From contig CAMLET010000048.1 in NCBI GenBank assembly GCA_946479125.1, positions 1 through 11,596 of the forward strand: a stretch of DNA of 11,596 nucleotides, written 5' to 3'. The position numbers and the translations under genes were made by a program. The DNA is from an uncultured Flavobacteriales bacterium (GTDB taxonomy: Bacteria; Bacteroidota; Bacteroidia; Flavobacteriales; Crocinitomicaceae). The notes beneath the pieces were generated by a model, which was not told the origin of the DNA, did no database searches, and worked only from the letters and a program-made list of their open reading frames with translations. Below, piece by piece: positions 1-7,462 of the stretch; position 1 is the first letter of the stretch; each line of letters starts with the position of its first letter.

Positions 1-1
1 A

Positions 2-2659
2 GTTGAGGTAAGACGCAATTTCCCACAAAGCAATGACGATTCATTGATCTCATTCTACATTCCACAGTTAAATTATGATACTGTGATCACAAAATCATTT
101 CCACTTCAGCCGGAAATTAGTGGTGGAATTAATCAGTTTACGGTAAGTGTTGATCTACCAACCGTATATCAGGAAGGTTTTGAAGAAATCACAAACAACA
201 ACGCAAGCGCTAATCTTTTTGTTCCTATTGGCGGAATCAACCCAATTTGGCCATACAATTATGCGGTTGTTCCTTACGACACAGTAACAGTTAAAGCTTC
301 AACTATCAATCCAATTGCGAGTATCAATACGTATTTGTTTGAGCTGGACACTACAGACACCTACGACAGTCCGCAATTACGCAAATTCTCAGTAACGGAA
401 CTTGGTGGTGTGAAATCTGTACCGCATGCATCCTGGTTAAACAATTCAGGCGGTTCATTTCCATTAATATGTTCGGATAGCACCGTTTATTTCTGGCGCG
501 TAGCAGTGGATAGTTCTGTGCTCAACTGGACAGAATTTTCATTCCAATACATACCAGGAAAACGCGGATGGGGACAAGACCACTTCTTTCAGTTCAAGAA
601 CAACGATTTCAATAGTCTCCAATACAACAGAACAACGCGTCAGCGTGAATGGCTAACGGGTCAGGCACACACGCTTTACGCTGCCGCTACCGACAATTAT
701 GATGATTACGAAAATCAATGGGGACTTGACGGCGGATTGATCGATTATGCAACGGTTTTATGTAATTCACCTGGTATTTACGTTGGAGTAATTGACCCAA
801 TTACACTTGAACCATGGATGACCAAATTTGGAACTCAGAATCCAACGCATGACTTTGGAAATGGTAATACGGACGGTGGTTACTGTCAACACAATAGAGC
901 TGAAGGCTTTTTCGCTTTTGACCAAACAGATCCAGCTCAATTAGCTGCCTTTGAAAATATGATTGAAAACGAAATTCCTGATGGACATTACGTATCGATC
1001 TATACAACAACCGAAACAAAATACTCGCTTTGGGATGTCAATCAACCAAGCTTGTATACCATGTTCCAAAACCTTGGTTCAACTCAGGTAAACAACACGC
1101 AACCTGAAAAACCTTTTGTAATGATCTTCAAAAAAGGAGACGCTGCATCTTTGGTAGAAAAACATTATCCGGACACAACAACAGCGCTTGGTTTAAATCG
1201 AATTGTTTATGTTGAATTCCCTTTTGTTGAAAGCAATTTTGAAGGCGTTGAAATAACACCATTGATTGGACCGTCATTTGAATGGCAGACACTGTATTGG
1301 AAGCGAGATTCATTGGATTTAACATCAGTTGACAGTGTTCGACTTAGAATTGAAGAATTCGATATCAATCAGGAATACGTAAACACTGTAGATACTATTT
1401 TCAGTCCAAACGATTCTATTTTGAACCTAAATACAATTGTGGATGCGACCACGTACCCGTATATCCGATTGAATATCTATAACTCGGATAAAGTGAACTT
1501 TACTCCGGCTCAAATCGACAGATTGCACGTTTTGTATTCGCCAGTGCCGGAAGCAGCGATAGACGGAAGTGTTGGATATTACCTTTCCCCTCTTCAGGAT
1601 ACCATTCAGGAAGGACAAAACATCAATTTTGCAGTTGACGTAAGAAATGTCAGTGATTACGATATGGATTCGCTCTTGGTGAGTTACAAAGTAGAAGATG
1701 CCAATCACGTAATGCATTCCATACCGTATGTTCGTCAGAAACCATTGCTGCATGGCGATGTAATGAGAGACACGATTACTTTCTCAACATTGGACTATCC
1801 AGGTTATAATGGCTTTTGGATGGAAGTAAATCCATACATAAACGGAAGTTTGGTTGTAACCGATCAATTGGAACAATTCCATTTCAATAATATTCTATAC
1901 TTGCCTTTTATTGTTAATGGAGATGATGAGCATCCAATACTCGACGTTACTTTTGACGGAAGACATATCTTAAACGGCGACATTGTAAATCCGGAAAGCG
2001 AGATATTGATTACACTAAAGGATGAAAATCCGTATCTGGTGATGGACAACATTTCGGATACTACTCATTTTGGAGTCTACATTACCGACCCTCAAGGTAA
2101 CATTAAACGAATTCCATTTATTGATGGAAACGGTAACGTAGTTATGCAATGGTATCCGGCTGAAGCGCAAAACAAGAAGTTCAAAATTTTGTACCCATCT
2201 TTTTTCACTACCGACGGAACATACACTTTACTTGTTCAGGGTTCTGACAGAAGCGGAAACATTTCAGGTGATTACGAATACAAAGTAACGTTTGAAGTCA
2301 TTCGTGAAAGTTCGATCACCTATCTAATGAATTATCCAAATCCGTTTAGTACAAGTACACGATTTGTATTTACTCTAACCGGAACTCAAGAACCGGAAGA
2401 AGTACTCATTCAAATCATGACCGTTACAGGTAAGATCGTTCGTGAGATCACAGAAGATGAATTAGGAAAAATCTATATCGGAAGAAATATTACTGAGTTT
2501 GCCTGGGATGGAACAGATGAGTTTGGTGATAGATTGGCTAACGGAGTTTACTTATACAGAGTAAAAGCGAAGATTGACGGAGAAGATATCAAACACCGTG
2601 ACTCAGACGCTGACACTTACTTCAAGGAAGAATTTGGGAAGATGTATCTTATGAGATGA
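2..2659 (+). CDS. C-terminal part of a large C25/PorU2-like type IX secretion-associated surface protein (5' partial)
   Basis: The reading frame is open from base 2 to the TGA at 2657-2659, so the gene starts outside the window; the in-frame TTG at 44 is internal, since the codons before it continue the same beta-rich sequence. The visible 885 residues contain the end of a CARDB-like beta sandwich (about 1-75, with EGFEEITNNNASANLF), a segment ending in FQYIPGKRGWGQDHFFQF (about 180-200), a second CARDB-like domain (about 530-640), an Ig-like domain (about 645-760) and a FlgD-type Ig domain from YPNPFSTSTRF (about 776) to GVYLYRV. Known family: this domain order and the tail ending EEFGKMYLMR are typical of the very long Bacteroidota peptidase C25 proteins annotated as PorU2-type sortases; the catalytic C25 domain would lie upstream and is not seen. 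Role as surface protease or T9SS-linked sortase is inference. No classical short T9SS sorting domain is evident beyond the FlgD-like fold. Confidence 0.72.
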   Translation, partial: VEVRRNFPQSNDDSLISFYIPQLNYDTVITKSFPLQPEISGGINQFTVSVDLPTVYQEGFEEITNNNASANLFVPIGGINPIWPYNYAVVPYDTVTVKASTINPIASINTYLFELDTTDTYDSPQLRKFSVTELGGVKSVPHASWLNNSGGSFPLICSDSTVYFWRVAVDSSVLNWTEFSFQYIPGKRGWGQDHFFQFKNNDFNSLQYNRTTRQREWLTGQAHTLYAAATDNYDDYENQWGLDGGLIDYATVLCNSPGIYVGVIDPITLEPWMTKFGTQNPTHDFGNGNTDGGYCQHNRAEGFFAFDQTDPAQLAAFENMIENEIPDGHYVSIYTTTETKYSLWDVNQPSLYTMFQNLGSTQVNNTQPEKPFVMIFKKGDAASLVEKHYPDTTTALGLNRIVYVEFPFVESNFEGVEITPLIGPSFEWQTLYWKRDSLDLTSVDSVRLRIEEFDINQEYVNTVDTIFSPNDSILNLNTIVDATTYPYIRLNIYNSDKVNFTPAQIDRLHVLYSPVPEAAIDGSVGYYLSPLQDTIQEGQNINFAVDVRNVSDYDMDSLLVSYKVEDANHVMHSIPYVRQKPLLHGDVMRDTITFSTLDYPGYNGFWMEVNPYINGSLVVTDQLEQFHFNNILYLPFIVNGDDEHPILDVTFDGRHILNGDIVNPESEILITLKDENPYLVMDNISDTTHFGVYITDPQGNIKRIPFIDGNGNVVMQWYPAEAQNKKFKILYPSFFTTDGTYTLLVQGSDRSGNISGDYEYKVTFEVIRESSITYLMNYPNPFSTSTRFVFTLTGTQEPEEVLIQIMTVTGKIVREITEDELGKIYIGRNITEFAWDGTDEFGDRLANGVYLYRVKAKIDGEDIKHRDSDADTYFKEEFGKMYLMR

Positions 2660-2684
2660 CCTTCCGCCGCGGCGGACTCGGTCA
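2657..2684 (+). repeat. GC-rich palindromic hairpin overlapping the stop codon
   Basis: A perfect 14-base palindrome TCCGCCGCGGCGGA (2663-2676) sits directly after the stop of the C25-like gene. It is enclosed by TGACC (2657-2661, containing the TGA stop) and GGTCA (2680-2684), which are exact reverse complements. The run of G and C is conspicuous in an AT-rich genome. TGACCTT (2657-2663) can alternatively pair with AAGGTCA (2716-2722) in the neighbouring repeat, enclosing both hairpins. No U-tract follows, so by itself it is not a classical terminator; it may protect the mRNA 3' end or be a copy of a dispersed repeat. Confidence 0.6.
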
Positions 2685-2717
2685 CTACTAGAACATCTAA
2701 TTGCTAAAATAAGAGAA

Positions 2718-2747
2718 GGTCACTGAGCGGAGTCGAAGTGCCTTTTT
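2718..2747. terminator. Bidirectional terminator formed by a dispersed-repeat-like hairpin
   Basis: Bases 2718-2742 form GGTCACT ... AGTGCC (GG/CC and CACT/AGTG pair, with one bulged T); the tandem GA/GA opposition just inside the stem could form sheared G-A pairs. On the plus strand it is followed by TTTTT (2743-2747), on the minus strand by a pyrimidine/T-rich stretch. It lies between two convergent genes, so it can end both; the last U-tract bases overlap the stop of the phosphatase gene. The core CACTGAGCGGAGTCGAAGTG is a motif I recognise from memory as recurring between genes in many Bacteroidota genomes; copy number here cannot be judged from one window. Confidence 0.65.
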
Positions 2748-3981
2748 AAAAGAATCTACAAGAGAAAATTGCGGTATCATCTACCAACTTAAGATTTCCT
2801 TTCCATTCATCCAGTTTCGAGAAAATGATGTTGTTCATGTCCTCCATGCTCAGTTTATTGAAACTGTGAACAATCTTGATCAGTTGTTCCAATTCAAAAT
2901 GCTCCTTTTTATCATTCTCTAATTCTACTACACCATCAGTGTAAAGCACCATCGTTGTATTGGGTTCGAGAATTTCGGTTCCAACTTCAAGAAAAGGCAA
3001 TTCATCAAACATTCCTAAACCAACACAACCCTTTTCAAGCAAGACACTTTCTTTTCCATCTGTAATAAATGGTTGGTTGTGTCCTGCATTGACATATGTA
3101 AGCTCACGCGTATTGGCATTATAAGTTGCGATGAAGAAAGTAATAAACTTCTCACCCATTGCACTTCTCACCACCGTTTTATTCAACTCACTGATCAATG
3201 TTCGCATATCGAACCATTGAAATTGCACAAACGCACGAACTGTGGCTTGAAAGTTTGCCATCAACATAGCAGCGCTTACCCCTTTTCCGGAAACATCAGC
3301 AATACAAATTACATAACGATCATCATCCAATGGAATGAAATCGTAGTAATCACCACTCACAATATGTCGGGGAATAAAACGAGCTGAAATGTCCATACGT
3401 TTATTCGAAGGTAAAACTGCCGGAAACAAGAGCTTCTGCATTTCAGAAGCCACTTCAAGCTCCTTTTTCAGTCGTTCCTGCTTAAGCTGTTCTGACGCCA
3501 AACGCTTGTTTTCAATTGCCATTACAACAATACTTGTCAGCGTTTGCACAAAACTCATGCTTTTCAACGTTTCAGAAAGACGTTGATGTCGTTTTTCAAT
3601 TCCGCCAATTAGTAAATAAGCCAGTGGCTGTTCTTTGTTCAGAATTGGGATCACTACATCAAAATCGGAAAGAACTGAACTCTGACTTGATTCGATCACG
3701 GTTATTTCTCTAAAACGGCTCAATTCAGAAACAACGGAAATATCTTTTACTCTACTTCTCGTACCAACACGAAGCAAACAGGAAAAATGACCTTGCTTAT
3801 TGAAAAGTACAAACCTGTCAAACCCCAATTGCTCGCGCATTATAAACTCGAAGAGTCGTGTAATTTGGTCAACAGATTGATTGGAGGTAATTGCACGCGA
3901 AATTTCCAACAACGAGTTCAGGTGAAATTCATCTTCGTGAACTTCAGTCTTTAATCTTGTTAAAAGTTGTTGATTCGGCAT
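2746..3981 (-). CDS. GAF domain-containing SpoIIE-family PP2C serine/threonine phosphatase
   Basis: This cytosolic 411-residue protein has a GAF-like sensory region (about 25-158), a charged coiled-coil linker (about 156-185, ending in the family-typical MQKLLFPAVLP) and a C-terminal PP2C/SpoIIE domain (about 195-411). The metal-binding acidic residues are present: GDYYD (D211, D214), IADVSGKG (D229), LYTDG (D349) and VDDTAIF (D401, D402), so it should be an active Mn/Mg-dependent phosphatase. Known family: such RsbU-like enzymes dephosphorylate an STAS-domain anti-anti-sigma factor or similar partner in a partner-switching cascade; the GAF domain would sense a ligand. No anti-sigma factor or STAS protein is nearby, so the target is unknown. 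It starts with ATG at 3981 (MPNQQLL) and is transcribed alone, 169 bases downstream of the E1 gene. Confidence 0.93.
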   Translation of the reverse strand: MPNQQLLTRLKTEVHEDEFHLNSLLEISRAITSNQSVDQITRLFEFIMREQLGFDRFVLFNKQGHFSCLLRVGTRSRVKDISVVSELSRFREITVIESSQSSVLSDFDVVIPILNKEQPLAYLLIGGIEKRHQRLSETLKSMSFVQTLTSIVVMAIENKRLASEQLKQERLKKELEVASEMQKLLFPAVLPSNKRMDISARFIPRHIVSGDYYDFIPLDDDRYVICIADVSGKGVSAAMLMANFQATVRAFVQFQWFDMRTLISELNKTVVRSAMGEKFITFFIATYNANTRELTYVNAGHNQPFITDGKESVLLEKGCVGLGMFDELPFLEVGTEILEPNTTMVLYTDGVVELENDKKEHFELEQLIKIVHSFNKLSMEDMNNIIFSKLDEWKGNLKLVDDTAIFSCRFF

Positions 3982-3999
3982 AAAGCAATTTCAATACTG

Positions 4000-4018
4000 A
4001 ATCTGCAAAACACAGATT
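4000..4018 (-). promoter_or_regulatory. Small inverted repeat in the leader of the phosphatase gene
   Basis: AATCTG (4000-4005) and CAGATT (4013-4018) are exact inverse complements around a 7-base spacer, 18 bases upstream of the ATG. It could be a leader RNA hairpin or a small operator. A consensus -7 box TAnnTTTG is not visible upstream, so the promoter of this gene is not located with confidence. Confidence 0.25.
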
Positions 4019-4072
4019 TCCTCAATATAAAATTACAGGATACGGAACGGCTTTAAACTAACTGTTTACAAT

Positions 4073-4147
4073 AGTTATGAGACCGGAAATGTTAACTTCG
4101 ATATCTTCCCGAAACTTGGGGACTCGATAACCGAAGCCGAGTTATGA
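4073..4147. repeat. Structured 59-base segment flanked by 8-base direct repeats
   Basis: AGTTATGA occurs at 4073-4080 and again at 4140-4147. Between them lies a segment more GC-rich than its surroundings, with nested complementarity: TAACT (4093-4097) with AGTTA (4140-4144), CTTCG (4096-4100) with CGAAG (4131-4135), and an inner TCCC/GGGA pair around 4107-4121. It sits between the E1 stop codon and the phosphatase gene, so on the minus strand it may help end the E1 transcript. The direct repeats are what a target-site duplication around a tiny non-autonomous element would look like, but chance or an intergenic repeat unit are alternatives. Confidence 0.35.
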
Positions 4148-4150
4148 AAT

Positions 4151-6232
4151 CTAGAAATTCAACAAATCCTTCAAAGATACTTTCACCTTCTCTGCATTTG
4201 GCAGCAACTCTGCTTCCAAACTAGAATTCAATGGAATCGCTGGCGTATCAACTGATCCAACAATTCCAATTGGCGCATCTAGATACTTGAAATTATCACG
4301 TTGAATTCTTCCAGCCAAACCAAGTGTAAAGCTTGCTTCAATAGATTCTTCTGTCACCAACAATACTTTTCCATGCTTCTGAACAGAAGCATTTATCGCC
4401 TCCATGTCTAGTGGATTGATTGAGCGTAGATCCAGAATTTCAACTTTATCAGCGCAATCTTTAGCCGCTTCCAATGTCCAATAAACCCCGCGTCCATAAG
4501 TAATCACGACACAAGATTCACCTTGTTCAATTCTTTCAGCAGATGCTTCCTGAACGATTCTCGCTTTTCCAATTGGAATGATATAATCTTCGTCTGGTTC
4601 AATTGACATAGCGCCTTCAGTACCTGGAATCTTTGACCAATACAATCCTTTATGCTCCAAAATCACCACTGGATTCGGATCATAAAACGCAGCTTTCATC
4701 AATCCTTTCAAATCAGCTCCTGTTGAAGGATAAACCACCTTGATTCCACGAATATTTGCCAAAACAGATTCAACACTGGAAGAATGGTAAGGTCCGCCTG
4801 AACCGTAGGCTCCAATTGGAACACGAATCACACAGCTAACCGGCCATTTTCCGTTCGACAAATAATTTGAGCGGCTAACCTCAGTAAATAACTGATTCAA
4901 TCCCGGCCAAATATAATCTGCGAACTGAACTTCAACGAAAGGCTTTAATCCAACCGCCGACATTCCAACAGTTGAACCGATAATAAATGCTTCCTGAATT
5001 GGTGTATTGAAAACGCGGTCGTCTCCAAATGTTTGTGCTAATGTTGCTGCTTCACGGAAAACTCCTCCTAAACGTCCACCAACATCCTGTCCGTATAGTA
5101 ACGCTTCAGGGTGTTTTTCCATCAATTCACGAACTGCAAACAATGCGCTGTCAACCATTACGGTTTTCTTCTTCCCCTTTGGTTCGCGCTCTCCTTTTTC
5201 TTCTGTAACAGGAGTTGGAGCAAAAATATGATCAGTTACCGATTGCGTTGACGGATCTTCAGCATTCAATGCTTTATCGTATTCAGCATCCACCAATTTC
5301 TTGACATTTGCTTCAATATTGATAACGTCAGCCTGACCTGCAACTTCAGCAATAATTTCTTTCAATTTTGGATATGGATCACGAGAAGCTGCTTCTTCCA
5401 AATCATCTCTGTACCATTCTTTTCGAACACCAGAAGTATGGTGACCAAGCAATGGGACTTTAGCGTGAATGATAAATGGACGACGTTCCTTACGAACAAT
5501 ATCAAATACTTCTTTTACAGTTTGAAACGACAAATCAAAATCACTTCCATCAATTGTTCTAACCTCAATTCCTTTAAAACCTTGTGCATAGTAAGTCATA
5601 TCCTGTGCTCTGGTTTCTTCCGCATTTGCAGAAATATCCCAACCGTTATCCTGAACCAGGTAAACAATTGGAAACTGTTTCAAAGCAGCCATTTGAAGTG
5701 CTTCAGACACTTCACCTTCTGTACAAGAGGCATCACCTAGTGAACAAACTACAACAGGATTTTCACCACCAAAATCTTCAGCTAAACCTGTTTTTTCTTT
5801 GTACTGAATTCCCATTGCAATACCTGTAGTTGGAATTGCCTGCATTCCCGTAGCAGAACTTTGGTGAGGAATTTTAGGAAACCCTTCACGGTTCAAAGAA
5901 GGGTGAGAATAATATGTTCTACCGCCGGAAAACGGATCGTCTTTCTTCGCAAAAACTTGAAGCATCAACTCGTATGGAGTCATGCCAAGTCCAAGTAAAA
6001 TACTATCGTCTCGGTAATATGGAGAAACCCAGTCTTGTGGTTTTAATTGCATCCCAACGGCAAGCTGAATAGCTTCATGTCCGCGCGAAGTTGCGTGTAC
6101 ATATTTTGCAGTAATTTCCTTATTTGCCTCGTACTTTTCAGCCAACGTTTTTGCCGTTGCCATCAATTCGAAACCTTTTAACAATACTTGCTTTTCTGTT
6201 TTAACCTTGCTATTCGCAACCGTAGATGCCAT
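4151..6232 (-). CDS. Fused alpha/beta 2-oxoacid dehydrogenase E1 (branched-chain 2-oxoacid type)
   Basis: This 693-residue thiamine-diphosphate enzyme joins the E1 alpha subunit (about 15-320) to the E1 beta subunit (about 358-693) through a Lys/Glu-rich linker (about 340-357). The ThDP motif is seen as LGDAS (166-169) to QDNGWDIS (195-197). Alpha also carries TSRGHEA and the HHTSGVRKEWYRDD loop; beta carries PIQEAF with the expected catalytic Glu414, GGPYHSSS with His483, and the C-terminal LRSINPLD and VTEESIE signatures. Known role: decarboxylates 2-oxoacids (2-oxoisovalerate and relatives, possibly pyruvate) and passes the acyl group to lipoyl-E2, feeding branched fatty-acid precursors. 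Exact substrate is not decidable here; E2 and E3 are not in the window. I chose ATG 6232 over the in-frame TTG at 6250, because that TTG is itself part of a -7 promoter box. Confidence 0.93.
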   Translation of the reverse strand: MASTVANSKVKTEKQVLLKGFELMATAKTLAEKYEANKEITAKYVHATSRGHEAIQLAVGMQLKPQDWVSPYYRDDSILLGLGMTPYELMLQVFAKKDDPFSGGRTYYSHPSLNREGFPKIPHQSSATGMQAIPTTGIAMGIQYKEKTGLAEDFGGENPVVVCSLGDASCTEGEVSEALQMAALKQFPIVYLVQDNGWDISANAEETRAQDMTYYAQGFKGIEVRTIDGSDFDLSFQTVKEVFDIVRKERRPFIIHAKVPLLGHHTSGVRKEWYRDDLEEAASRDPYPKLKEIIAEVAGQADVINIEANVKKLVDAEYDKALNAEDPSTQSVTDHIFAPTPVTEEKGEREPKGKKKTVMVDSALFAVRELMEKHPEALLYGQDVGGRLGGVFREAATLAQTFGDDRVFNTPIQEAFIIGSTVGMSAVGLKPFVEVQFADYIWPGLNQLFTEVSRSNYLSNGKWPVSCVIRVPIGAYGSGGPYHSSSVESVLANIRGIKVVYPSTGADLKGLMKAAFYDPNPVVILEHKGLYWSKIPGTEGAMSIEPDEDYIIPIGKARIVQEASAERIEQGESCVVITYGRGVYWTLEAAKDCADKVEILDLRSINPLDMEAINASVQKHGKVLLVTEESIEASFTLGLAGRIQRDNFKYLDAPIGIVGSVDTPAIPLNSSLEAELLPNAEKVKVSLKDLLNF

Positions 6233-6247
6233 AAACCAATTTTGGTG

Positions 6248-6255
6248 CAAAGATA
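6248..6255 (-). promoter_or_regulatory. -7 promoter box of the E1 gene
   Basis: On the minus strand TATCTTTG matches the Bacteroidota sigma-A box TAnnTTTG and ends 15 bases before the ATG at 6232, implying a leader of roughly 10 bases. No TTG at -33 has the right spacing; a 13-base palindrome CTAAATAATTTAG (6268-6280) lies upstream of the box and could be an operator or part of the preceding terminator tail. Confidence 0.6.
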
Positions 6256-6281
6256 AGGTTTAGGTTGCTAAATAATTTAGA

Positions 6282-6315
6282 AAAGACAGAAACTCTGTTA
6301 GAAATTTCTGTCTTT
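6282..6315 (-). terminator. Terminator after the XRE-Fic gene
   Basis: AAAGACAGAAA (6282-6292) and TTTCTGTCTTT (6305-6315) are perfect 11-base inverse complements around a 12-base loop. On the minus strand the stem starts 8 bases after the fic stop codon and runs into TTTTCTAAATTATTT. It separates fic from the E1 promoter just beyond. The stem is AT-rich, so efficiency is uncertain. Confidence 0.75.
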
Positions 6316-6323
6316 GTTTTGTT

Positions 6324-7367
6324 CTAAACTAAAATTGAAAGGTAACGCTCTAAGCATGCTTTTTCGGTTTCAACCACTAAACGAATAAAATCATCTTTTT
6401 CTTGCTGAACCTGAACTTTTTCCAGCGCACTGTAATAGTTTGACCTCGAAACGTGATCACCTTTAATATTTGCAATCACATAACCATGCTGAAGAAGAAT
6501 AACGTTCATTATTAAGCGCGATGTTCTTCCGTTTCCGTCAATGAAAGGATGAATTGTAACTAAACGCTCGTGCATTTCAGCTGCAAGCACAATTGGATGA
6601 AGTATTTTCCTATTGTTGTTGTACCAAATAAAATATTCTTCCATTTCCTTTTGAACCAAATAAGGCGCTGGAGGCATATGAGCACTTCCCTGGATCATTA
6701 CCTGAACATTCCTGTATTTACCAGCGTATTCTGGTTTAATTCCTCTAAGAACTAAGCTATGTAATTGAAGTAATTCTCTTTCACCGATTACAGTGATGTT
6801 CTTCACCAAATCATACATGTATTCGATCGCATCCGAATGATTGATTGCTTCCAAATGCTCTCGCATAGATTTACCTGAAATGGTAATTCCTTCACTCACA
6901 ACAAGAGCCGTTTCCTGAAGTGTTAATGTATTCCCTTCTATTCTATTGCTTTCAAATGTATACTCTGTAGATAAAGCCTCAGTAACTCTATAGTTTTCAA
7001 ACTTTCTAAGTTTATCCAGTTGAGCTTTCATTGAATCTATATTTTCAAGCATTGGCTCTACTTCCGGATTAATTACCATTCGGTATGGATTGTAACTTGC
7101 CAATACGTCACTTACCATGTTCAAGACTTCATCAGCATATGGGAATTGATAAAGCTCACGAACAATCTTCTCCTTCAAATACTCCTTCATCAATTCATCA
7201 AAAGGAATATCCAGAACTTCTGAGAGTTTTATCAATTGAGCCTGAGAAGGTGTCCGCTTGTTGTTTTCGAACTTACTTATCAAACTTTGATCAACACCAA
7301 GCATACTCGCCAATTCTCTTGAACGAATACCTTTTTTCTTTCTGGCAGTTTGCAACAACACTTTCAT
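6324..7367 (-). CDS. XRE-type HTH / Fic domain fusion protein (class II Fic, putative AMPylator)
   Basis: The 347-residue protein begins with a Cro/C1-type helix-turn-helix (about 3-60: TARKKKGIRSRELASMLG then SLISKFENNKRTPS) and ends with a Fic domain (about 125-340). The catalytic core HPFIDGNGRTSR (273-284) has the full HPFx(D/E)GNGRxxR motif with His273, Asp277 and Arg284, so nucleotidyl transfer should be possible. An inhibitory helix precedes it in the same chain: SNRIEG (140-145) fits (S/T)xxxE(G/N), with Glu144 expected to clamp the ATP site, which defines class II Fic proteins. There is therefore no need for a separate antitoxin, and none is seen. Known chemistry: transfer of AMP from ATP to a hydroxyl side chain; the target is unknown. 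The HTH and a palindrome on its own promoter suggest autorepression (inference). It is a single-gene unit between two terminators. Confidence 0.92.
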   Translation of the reverse strand: MKVLLQTARKKKGIRSRELASMLGVDQSLISKFENNKRTPSQAQLIKLSEVLDIPFDELMKEYLKEKIVRELYQFPYADEVLNMVSDVLASYNPYRMVINPEVEPMLENIDSMKAQLDKLRKFENYRVTEALSTEYTFESNRIEGNTLTLQETALVVSEGITISGKSMREHLEAINHSDAIEYMYDLVKNITVIGERELLQLHSLVLRGIKPEYAGKYRNVQVMIQGSAHMPPAPYLVQKEMEEYFIWYNNNRKILHPIVLAAEMHERLVTIHPFIDGNGRTSRLIMNVILLQHGYVIANIKGDHVSRSNYYSALEKVQVQQEKDDFIRLVVETEKACLERYLSILV

Positions 7368-7382
7368 TTGACAAAATATTAC

Positions 7383-7416
7383 ATGACAAATCTAGTCATA
7401 TATTTTGTTAAAACAA
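7383..7416 (-). promoter_or_regulatory. fic promoter with overlapping palindromic operator candidate
   Basis: On the minus strand TTG (7416-7414), a 19-base spacer and TAGATTTG (7394-7387) match the Bacteroidota promoter TTG-N19-TAnnTTTG exactly. The inverted repeat ATGAC-N7-GTCAT (7383-7399) has the whole -7 box but its final base as its centre, so a dimer bound there would block transcription. The -33 TTG lies inside the T-tract of the upstream terminator. The box ends 19 bases before the ATG at 7367. Confidence 0.65.
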
Positions 7417-7444
7417 AAAAAAAGAGTGAACCGAAGTCCACTCT
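7415..7444 (-). terminator. UUCG-capped intrinsic terminator of the peptidase transcript
   Basis: Reading the minus strand, AGAGTGGAC (7444-7436) pairs with GTTCACTCT (7431-7423) in a 9-bp stem with one G-U pair, capped by a C(UUCG)G tetraloop and followed by an unbroken T run (down to 7415). This is a textbook Rho-independent terminator, 18 bases after the peptidase stop codon. Confidence 0.92.
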
Positions 7445-7462
7445 AATCATTTTTAAATTTAC

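Noticed and set aside
44..46. TTG at 44 as the start of the first gene
   Set aside because: The frame is open and of the same beta-rich character back to base 2, so this is an internal codon of a gene cut by the window edge.
801..2052. Minus-strand open frames inside the C25-like gene
   Set aside because: They lie antisense to a well-supported long gene, have no domain-like sequence and no promoter or RBS; they are by-products of the coding frame.
3073..3713. Plus-strand open frames across the phosphatase gene
   Set aside because: All conserved PP2C motifs are in the minus-strand frame; the plus-strand products are Ser/Cys/Ile-rich with no family character.
7368..7373. TTGACA on the plus strand as a -35 box
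   Set aside because: Bacteroidota do not use the TTGACA/TATAAT type promoter and no plus-strand gene follows.
7085..7411. 108-residue plus-strand frame over the fic HTH region, a possible antitoxin
   Set aside because: It is antisense to the conserved HTH, lacks the antitoxin motif, and the inhibitory SNRIEG motif is already in the Fic protein itself.
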